Positions 55,941 through 64,000 of a DNA stretch of 64,000 nt are shown here, piece after piece. Each line of letters starts with the position of its first letter. The first letter of the stretch is position 1. Origin of the DNA: Pelecanus crispus (lineage: Eukaryota > Chordata > Aves > Pelecaniformes > Pelecanidae); contig NC_134654.1 in the NCBI RefSeq assembly GCF_030463565.1, forward strand, positions 15,330,202 to 15,394,201, read 5' to 3'. Made by a program: the position numbers and the translations under genes. The notes below the pieces were generated by a model. That model was not told the origin of the DNA. It saw only the letters and a program-made list of their open reading frames with translations, and ran no database searches.

Positions 55941-57779
55941 TAGTCAAGGCACTTAGAGAACTTGGATGCAAGACTTATGGATTCTATTGCTGGCTTTCCC
56001 ACCGACTCACTGTATGACCCAGGGTGGATTGCTTGGTATGTCTGTGCTGCAGCTATCCCAGCTGTACAATGGGGATGACAACATTTATCTTCCCCATGTG
56101 ATGGTGTGAAGCTTATAATAAATGCCTAAGGGCAATATATTAAGCAGGCCACTAAGAGGGAAATAAGTATTACTAAAAGCATTTGGTGGTTGTGTGGGTA
56201 AAACTCTGAAAGTAGAAGAGTAATCTGGGTCCTTCAGTGTACTAGTGCTGGTGCCTGACAGTCACAGACATAGCAAGGTGACTGGCCAAGAGACAAAGAT
56301 TTGGGCACAGCAATAGAAGGCTGGGATCTAGCTGAACTACTGGGTTGGAGTCTGAGAGAGAGATGTGAGGTCACTTCTGATGTATGAAGGAGAGCATACA
56401 TACACTCGTGCACATGTGCCCACCTGTACACTTGAAATTGCAGAAAAGTGGGAGATTGTCCAAGAAGTGTTGTTATAAGCCTGTGCACAAATTTGTGCTA
56501 AGGGAGATGTCATAAGGTATGCTGTGATTTCTGCTACCTAGGTCACTACAGCTGAACAACATAGGCTCCTTTCTTAAAGATGTTTTAATACATCAGAAAG
56601 TACCCATATTGGCAATTCAGGAAAGGACCTCCATTCTTTCTTATGTCCTTTTTCCAAGTCTGACCTGTCAATCTGTACCATAAATAAAGCAAATTGCTGA
56701 GGTAAAGATTTGGGCCTGTAGAAATCTATGCCATTTGAACGTTCATTCCCCTTTTGAACAAGGAGCAGTTACAGCTTGTTACAGAGTCTAGATATCAACC
56801 AAGTTTTTTTCCATTCCTGCATAAGTTTCTGTTCCTGCAGAATTCCAGAGCCCTTCCACCATCCCAGAGCTCAGCTCACACATCCAAAAGACAACCTATG
56901 TAAAAAGACTTGCAGTCCTCAGTTTATCCATCAATACACAGCATTTATTTCCAATTCCTCTAACATAAACAAACTACAGTCTCAGCTAAAGCCTGTCTCC
57001 CATATGCATGCTCCCACTGTCAAACTCACCAACTGGGAAAAAAGCAAAGACCCGTTCAGCCCTTCCCTACCCACAACTCCCAGAAACAAATATCTTGCGC
57101 ATTTACACATCCATACAGTTCCTGCAACAAAAGCTATCAACATGTTGCTGCCTATATCAGAACACTAGAGGTGGTAGGCAGTCCTGATACTCTGAGAAAG
57201 GGGGATTTGCTGGTAGTCCTGGAGAGTGGCTCATCTAGTTTTGGGGAAAGGGCACAGTTATTTGAGCTGCTTTAAATGCTGTCAAATCTAAGCACACTCT
57301 TCTCCTGGTCACTGGCATTTTGGTTATTGAAAGAGGTCAGGGACACAAGGACAAGGTTAGAAAAATGATGCATGGGGTCCAAGGTAATATCCAGCATCAA
57401 GCACTACCCTGTGCATGAAGAGTTTGCACCAAGAAGGGCTCTGACATTTCAGCACTCACATTTTGGGTGGCTGGGCCCCAAGCCTGGAACCCAAGCCTGT
57501 TCCAAACCAAAGTGCTGGGGTGCCAAGTGGTGTCCAGCAGCCCAGTGGATTATTGGTCCTGGCTGAGGAGGGAACAGGAGGGCCTTGGCAGATCAGAGCA
57601 TGGGGTTAAGAAGACCATGGGAGGGGCAGGGATGGCTGAGACCTCTCCCACGATGTGAGAGCTGAGTGTTTTCTCCCATAGGGTTGGGGATGGAGCTCTG
57701 GTCTCCTATTCCCAGGAAAGCTGTAATATCTGAACTGTAATGGCAGCATCCTCTGGCAGCAACAGGTTAAGTATTAAGT
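55941..57779. other. Upstream of gene A, unassigned
   Basis: No gene or repeat recognised between the promoter block and the CR1 at 57780. Confidence 0.5.
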
Positions 57780-58465
57780 AGAATAATAGAATGGCTTACA
57801 TTGGAAAGGACCTTCAGAGATCATCTAATCCAACACCCCTGCCGTGATCTTTCACTAGATTAGGTTGCTCAAAACCCCATCCAACCTGACCTTGGACACT
57901 TCCAGTGGTGGGGCATCTGTAACTTCTCAGCGAAACCTGTTCCAGTGTCTCACCACCCTCATTGTAAAATATTTCTTCCTTATATCTATTTGAAATCTAT
58001 GCTCTTTCAGTTTAGAACAATTGCTTCTTGTCCTGTCACTACAGGCACTGACAAAATGTCTTTCTCCATCTTTCTTATAAATCCCCTTTAAGTACTGAAA
58101 GGCTGCAAGAAAGTCTCCTCAACCTTTCTCATCTCCAGGCTGAACAACACCAACTCCTTCAGCCTTTCTTCATAGGAGAAGTGTTCCAGCTCTCAGATAA
58201 TTTTTGTGGCCTCCTCTGGACCCACGCTAACAGTTCCATGTCTTTCTTGTTCTGGGGACCCCAGAACTAAAGGGAGTACAGCAGCTGGGGTGTCACAAGA
58301 GTGGAGTAGAGGGGGAGAATCACCTCCCTCAACTTGCTGGCCACACTTCTTTTGATGCAACCCAGGATGTGATTGGCTTTCTGGGCTGCAAGCACACATT
58401 GCTGGCTCATGTTCGATTTTCATCCACCAGTATCCCTGAGTTCTTCTCTGACTAGCTGCTGTTGC
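57780..58465 (-). mobile_element. CR1 LINE 3' fragment, old
   Basis: Reverse complement of the CR1 3' end and ORF2 C-terminal region (plus strand has GGAAAGGACCTTCAGAGATC, then the ACCTGTTCCAGTGTCTCACC equivalent and the CTCATGTTCGATTTTCATCC end). Frame-broken and diverged. Confidence 0.85.
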
Positions 58466-60018
58466 TTTTCTGTGGGGTCATGCTCTCAGTAGTACGTAGC
58501 AAGCCTGTCTTATGAAGTGCTGTCAGGCTGGAACAAAGTGCCCTCAGGATGTGCCTGGATCTCCAGGGGCTATATGGAGAGTCTAGCTGAGTGTGACTGT
58601 GAGGACTGAAAATCTTTGACTTCCCAGTGGCCAATGACAAAGCCAGTCTTCTCAGTAGAGCTCTTCTGGGGTTTTGCTGTTGTGTTGCACAGGAAGTGGA
58701 CCCAGCTGTGTAACAGGCAGGAATGAGGCACGTGGCCAGGCAGCTCTGGGCATGCAGACAGCCGAGGAAAAATCTGGTTTAAAAAAGAAGCAGCCAGTGA
58801 GTCGATGTGTCTTCAGGCGTTCACAGTCACTCAGTGGTGCATTTAGGATGGTGAAGTTCAATGCAGCATCAGGACTGTTCACAAGACTTTAGAAACCAAA
58901 AGTCTTCTGTAGAACCGGTCCCAACACCACAGTAGCTTCTCACATGTGAGCCAGGCTGTGGGAAAGAATTCCTTCCTCACTCCCTAATATTCTCTCAGTA
59001 GTTAGATGACATTTCCTCTTGCTGCAAATAATTCAGGATTTTTTTAGTTAAAATTCAAGCAGGTTTGGTCAGTGTTCCCAGGAGGATATAACTGTATGTT
59101 GTGTGCTTTTCCACAGCTGTATGGCAGAAAATATCCATACGTACTTTTATGAAGGTATTGCATTAAAGGTATATGAAAGATATGCCAATTCCCAGCTTTA
59201 CTTAAGGAAAAATTACAGTATTGTGTATATTTCTTTTCTGTGTAGTATACTATGAATATCAGGGAAGATAATTGAAACAATATTCATAAAATTTCTGGAA
59301 AAATAGTTAAATATTATATCCTTGTGTTGTATGCCACAGTCCTACAATATCTAGATGTAAGTATATATGGATATTCAGGTCTTCACTATGGATATTCAGG
59401 TCTTCACTGTTATATTGCTTTACAACTTACCTGTACATGAGCAACATGCTGTTTGCCAATATATTTCACAGTCCTAAACTCCGGTGACACCCTGTATTGT
59501 TACAAATAGAGTTACAGTGCTTTTTCTGTCTTTTCAAATACTCTAAATTCTCTGGAATTTTTTTCAGTCTTCATCTTTACTTAAAAGTCTAGTTTACATA
59601 ACTATTTTTCTACTGACTTGTGTTATCACATTCAAACTATAAACAGTTTTCCCCACTCTGGTTGTCTTATATTGTCCAAAGACAATGCAAAAAATTCAAA
59701 GTACAAAATTATGAAGAACTTTTGGCTAGCTTATGGAGCCTCACACAATTTCTACACATTGAGTGAAATGGATTTGGAGGGAGTAATAACAATTTAAACT
59801 TGAGGTGTATGTGCACTCAGGCACAATGCCAAATTCAGTTGATTTTGAATCTTCAGGGAGAAGAATATAATTATCTGTGCTCTGCCAGCAAAGTTGAGGA
59901 AAATCCTATATACAGAGCTCATCTAAAATATGACAGCTTCTCATAAAAGAAACTGTCTTGTTGCCTTTTCCAGAAGCCACAGGGTGGTCAGTGCAGCACT
60001 GACCTGTCTTCTCAATAT
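58466..60018. other. Upstream of gene A, unassigned
   Basis: Contains a 22-bp tandem duplication around ATATGGATATTCAGGTCTTC at about 59366-59410. No gene recognised. Confidence 0.5.
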
Positions 60019-60023
60019 CACCT

Positions 60024-60589
60024 TGTCCTGGTTTCATCTGGAATAGAGTTAATTTTCTTCCTAGTAGCAGGCATAGTGCTGTGTTTTGGATTTAGTAGGA
60101 GAAGAATGCTGATAACACACTGATGTTTTAGTTGTTGCTAAGTACCGCTTATGCTAGTCAAGGACATTTCAGCTTCCCATGCTCTACCAGGCGCACAAGA
60201 AACTGGGAGGGGGCACAGCCAGAATAGTTGATCCAAACTGACCAAAGGGCTATTCCATACCATATGACGTCATGCTCAGTATATGAACAGGGCGGGGAGG
60301 TTGGCCGGGGAGCAGCGATCGCTGCTTGGGAACTGTCTGGGTATTGATCGGCGGGTGGTGAGCAATTGCATTGTGCATCACTTGCTTTGTATATTATTGT
60401 TATCAGTATTATATTGTTATTATTATCATTACTGTTTTACTTTATTTCAATTATTAAACTGTTCTTATCTCAACCCAGGAGTGTTTCTCACTCTTACTCC
60501 TCCGATTCTCTCCCCCATCCCATCGGGGTAGGGGGAGTGAGCGAACAGCTGCGTGGTGCTTAGTTGCTCGCTGGGGCTAAACCGCGACA
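60024..60589 (+). mobile_element. Solo LTR 3, upstream of gene A
   Basis: 566 bp, TGTCCTGG to CCGCGACA, with perfect 5-bp duplications CACCT at 60019-60023 and 60590-60594. It lies about 4.3 kb upstream of the gene A promoter, pointing away from it. Confidence 0.92.
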
Positions 60590-60594
60590 CACCT

Positions 60595-63500
60595 TCAAGT
60601 GAGCCTTTCAGGGCTCTTTTTTTTTTGGAAGTTACAGCAACAGCTGAGAAAAGAAGTAGCTGATTCCCACTGCTGCCAGGACTTAATGGAAACTCAGCAG
60701 GGGATGGCTGGAGAAATTAATTCCTTTGTATGTCCTCTTTCTGATATTAATATCCCCTGCTCTTTGCCCCCATTCCCAGGGTGATGTATAACTGAACACT
60801 TTTCCTTGTCCCTCTCAAGTCTCCTTCTATGTACAAGCATAGTTTCTGAGGGAAATAATCCCATGTTGAACTAGCATGGTGAAATTTTGTAGTGCAGCAG
60901 TCTTTGCTTCACAAGATCCAGGATCCAAGGTAATGGAGATGGCCACAGAAGGATACATTAATAAAACTGAAATTCTCCAGTATGTTTATTCTTGGCCTAA
61001 CTCTGGCCCTACTCAACAGCAGTTAATTTTTGTTCACTCAAATATGTACAGTTGGGGCAGTAATATGTGTATTGAAGAATGTGGTCTTACATTTGAGTGA
61101 GTTATGTCTGTGCTATAATTCAAAGAGAAAATTCATTGCAATTAAATTAATGATGTTCTGGTAACAGCATCCTCTGTCCACCTGAGTAGCAAGGAAAGCT
61201 ACAGTTCTCAAAGATGGATCATATGAGGAAAACTGCACCATTTCAGTAGGCAATGCTATAAACATGCTTCTGCAATGCATCCAGCATCTTGGCAGGAATG
61301 GGAAGCTCTGTTTCTTCCAAAAGCAGATGACAATTTAGAGATAGCTTAGCTAAGAGCTTGAAAGGAAATCAGCCTCATGGCTTGGAGGAAACGATCTGAT
61401 TAACTCAAGGACCAATTAAACTCTTGCTCCCTCTTAAGCTACATGTACTTCCCTGTGCAATGGGATTTAAATAATGATGGTTTCAATGTCAGAACAAAGA
61501 AATAGCATAATTTAAATAGCTGGAATGCAAATTAAATTCACTGGTCCACATTTATCTTATTCAATGTTGTGTGGTTGACACAGATGCCAAAGTCAGAAGC
61601 TCAGCCATCATCAGTTCCCTATAAGCTCCAACAGACCAGGAAGAATGAAAAGGCATGGGCAGGCAGCATATATATCCATTCACTTTAAGCATACTAGAGG
61701 AAAATCTCGTTGCTGTATTTTGACTACCATATAATTACATCCCAAGCTACTAGAAAAACTTTCAATGTAAAAAGACATTTGATGTCTTAGTTATGTAGGA
61801 GGACCTTCATTAGTCCTTGAAAATCTGGTCATCTTGGTCTCACAGATCACAGCTGATAGCCCCATCTCAGTGACATCTCACAGTTAATTTCTTGTTCTAG
61901 AAGGATCCCCTTGCTGACATTAAATTTGACATGCTGAGAAAATAAAAAAGAACATGTTAACATTTTTATTTTTTGATTTGCCAGTTGTCCTCTATCTTCA
62001 CCTGAATAAAAATATATAAAAAGGATAATTCTTTATATTATAGTAGTCAGCTGTAAAACAGTGTTCATTGAATGAAAGAGCTGTAGACCATTGAAAAATG
62101 TTGCCAACATCTGACATTTTGACTAAACAAAACAAAAAGTATAAAAGAAGGGAATAAAGATGAAAAATGTAGCTTATGTACATATCTTACTTGAAAGTGT
62201 ATTGGTAAAATCATTCCAGAACGGCATGCTTTAATGAATAACTTGGATGTATGTCAGAAGTTTGCCAGAACTATTAGAACAGTGCTGCATAAGTCCTCCA
62301 AGAGTAGATTTATATATTAACAGCCTCTCCACAGAGACTGGCTGGATATTTACAGTCCTGGGTAAAAGCACTTGGTGTCCACAACAAAAACTTGGTTAGC
62401 AGGGACTTAATGAGTATTTTAATTAGTGTTTTGAACTGGGAGAACACACAAAGACAATAGAAACACAGGCAAGAAATACTGAAGGGTAATTTGGCTGGAA
62501 AAATTGAAGTAAAACATATGAAAAGAGTAGCCTGAAACATTCTTAGGTAATCTTTGCCAGAATACCAGTGATTGTTTTTGCTTTCTGCAGCTTTCAACCA
62601 AAAGGAAAAATATTTCACTAAGGTTTATTTTGTCCATCTCTGCTCCTTGGTTACAGGCTGAGGATTTCAGAAAGTAATCTCAATGATTGCTACCAAGGAA
62701 AATAAAGTAAACATTAGATTCAAGTTTTCAAGGCAAAGTGGGCAGGGAAAAGTAATTTGGACTATGCTTACAGAGATCAAAGATGGAGATGAGCATCAGA
62801 TGAACACCATTGAAAAACACTAGATATCCAGGGCTTCTGTGTCACTGAAACTATCAATACAGATAGCACTTCTTTAATTTCCTGCAGTTGAAAAGGCATG
62901 GTAAAATCAAAGAATGTTTGTAGGCAGCCTATTCTGGAGTGTTCTTCTATAAGAAACAAAAATTGCAAAGACTCATGTTCAGTCACTCAGCCACTCACAT
63001 GAGCATACCCTGAAGGGATTTGACCTACTGATCCTTTGTGGCAGCTTTATTTTCTTTCACAAAGCTATCTTTCTCCCACCAATGATTAATTTCTATTTCT
63101 TGACATGTTGACCTGTAAGCTTCTTGCAAAGAAGTCTATAATCCAAAGTCCTTGATTCTATTTCTTGTCTGCTTTAAGTTCACAGACATTGGTGAATTAC
63201 AGTGGAGAAAACTCCGTCTCTTGCTATGGCTTTGCTAGTATACTGTACTATGCCAGGGAACATTTGCAGATACGGGAAGCCAATCACTTATACTGATAAA
63301 ATATTAGTGGATTCCCTGTTAAGCTTTTGACCTGTGCCAGCTACCAATTTCCTAAGCAGTTTCAAAGGCATAACTGCATAGCTGGCATTTTCTGGGACCA
63401 TTCCCAATAGAGTCTGCATCCAGCCTCACCATTCTTGATACAGAAATAGTTTACTCCTACAAGCATAAGCAGTCCTATGCCAGTTGGCCTAAGTTGCTGG

Positions 63501-63631
63501 ACATGTTTAATTTACTAGTGTAGCTGTAGTGCTCCTGTAGAAAGGTTTGGAGCAGCCACAAAGGTAAAAGGAAAGGAAGGACCTGCTGGAAGAAGCAACA
63601 GTACCTTGATGTAAAAAAGGAAAGGAAATGG
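60595..63631. other. Upstream of gene A, distal, unassigned
   Basis: AT-rich, with only short open frames lacking any recognisable domain. No mobile element recognised. Confidence 0.5.
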
Positions 63632-64000
63632 ATCTTGCCTCTGTTAACTTTCTGCCAATATTTCCATCTCTGCAGGTCAGGACTCCACTGCAGCTGAATG
63701 CATAGCACAGCAGAGTCAAAACAGAAGAGATAGAATGAGAGTAGACTCTGGATACAGGCTGTCCTGCACAGAAATGCAGCATAGGCAAGGCTCTGCAGTG
63801 GCTGACGTTCCCATGGAAGAGGGAGGATTTGGGCATGCTGAAAATAGAACCTTCTTGAAATGGAGACCAGGAAGCTGCCTCACTTTCTTCCACCCCTTAA
63901 GACATAGCTTCCCCTCTCCCATGTTCTGTGACTCTCTGTGAGACCAGGAGCAAGAAGTCACATCTTAGCAAGGCAGCGCAGGTTGAGTGGGTAAGTGGAG
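63632..64000. promoter_or_regulatory. Duplicated upstream noncoding block, copy 2 (candidate regulatory element)
   Basis: Partner of 24936-25385, without the CR1 but with an extra segment of about 50 bp near 63768-63810. It lies about 8 kb upstream of gene A and may continue past the window edge. A CAGCTG E-box is present near 63692. Confidence 0.55.

Overview
The window looks like bird DNA. It carries at least ten CR1 LINE copies (the dominant avian retroposon, with typical ATTCTATG-type 3' tails), compact vertebrate-type exons, an old env-bearing endogenous retrovirus (ERV), and three solo LTRs of one family. Nothing prokaryotic is present. I would place it in Neoaves rather than chicken, but that is a weak inference from the repeat content.

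The host genes are two tandem, head-to-tail fast skeletal myosin heavy chain (MYH) genes on the minus strand. The upstream gene (gene A) is complete. Its TATA box lies near 55.72 kb, it has two noncoding exons, and 38 coding exons run from 53,859 to 35,400. I placed every splice junction; the exons sum to 5,835 nt (1,944 codons plus stop) with no frame break. The downstream gene (gene B) starts at a TATA box near 8.37 kb, has its ATG at 4,030, and leaves the window at base 1 inside exon 11, after about 310 codons. The two genes share a conserved proximal promoter. Exons 4-8 and the short introns 4 and 7 between them are almost identical, while introns 2, 3, 5 and 8 have diverged, which suggests gene conversion. 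Intron 7 in both genes and intron 26 of gene A use GC instead of GT donors.

The intergenic region (8.4-35.3 kb) holds nested insertions. A plus-strand CR1 (9.75-22.09 kb) was split by a 10.4-kb ERV (11,187-21,544, coding on the minus strand). That ERV was later hit by two solo LTRs (in gag and in protease) and by a minus-strand CR1 (in env). The ERV has a tRNA-Ser-like primer binding site, a short coiled-coil gag-like ORF, an apparent -1 frameshift site, protease, reverse transcriptase, RNase H, integrase, and an env whose surface subunit is internally duplicated. All its genes carry breaks. Its ends are abnormal. The left end is a normal 482-bp LTR preceded by a polypurine tract. The right end is only a 223-bp, inverted copy of the distal (R-U5) part, so both element termini are U5 ends, yet the site is flanked by a short target duplication.

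The rest of the intergenic space is a 0.6-kb pyrimidine microsatellite (32.1-32.7 kb), scattered CR1 fragments, and a noncoding block at 24.9-25.4 kb that recurs at 63.6-64.0 kb. Each copy lies upstream of one of the two MYH genes, so the pair are candidate duplicated regulatory elements. Upstream of gene A (56-64 kb) lie one more solo LTR, a CR1 and otherwise unassigned sequence.
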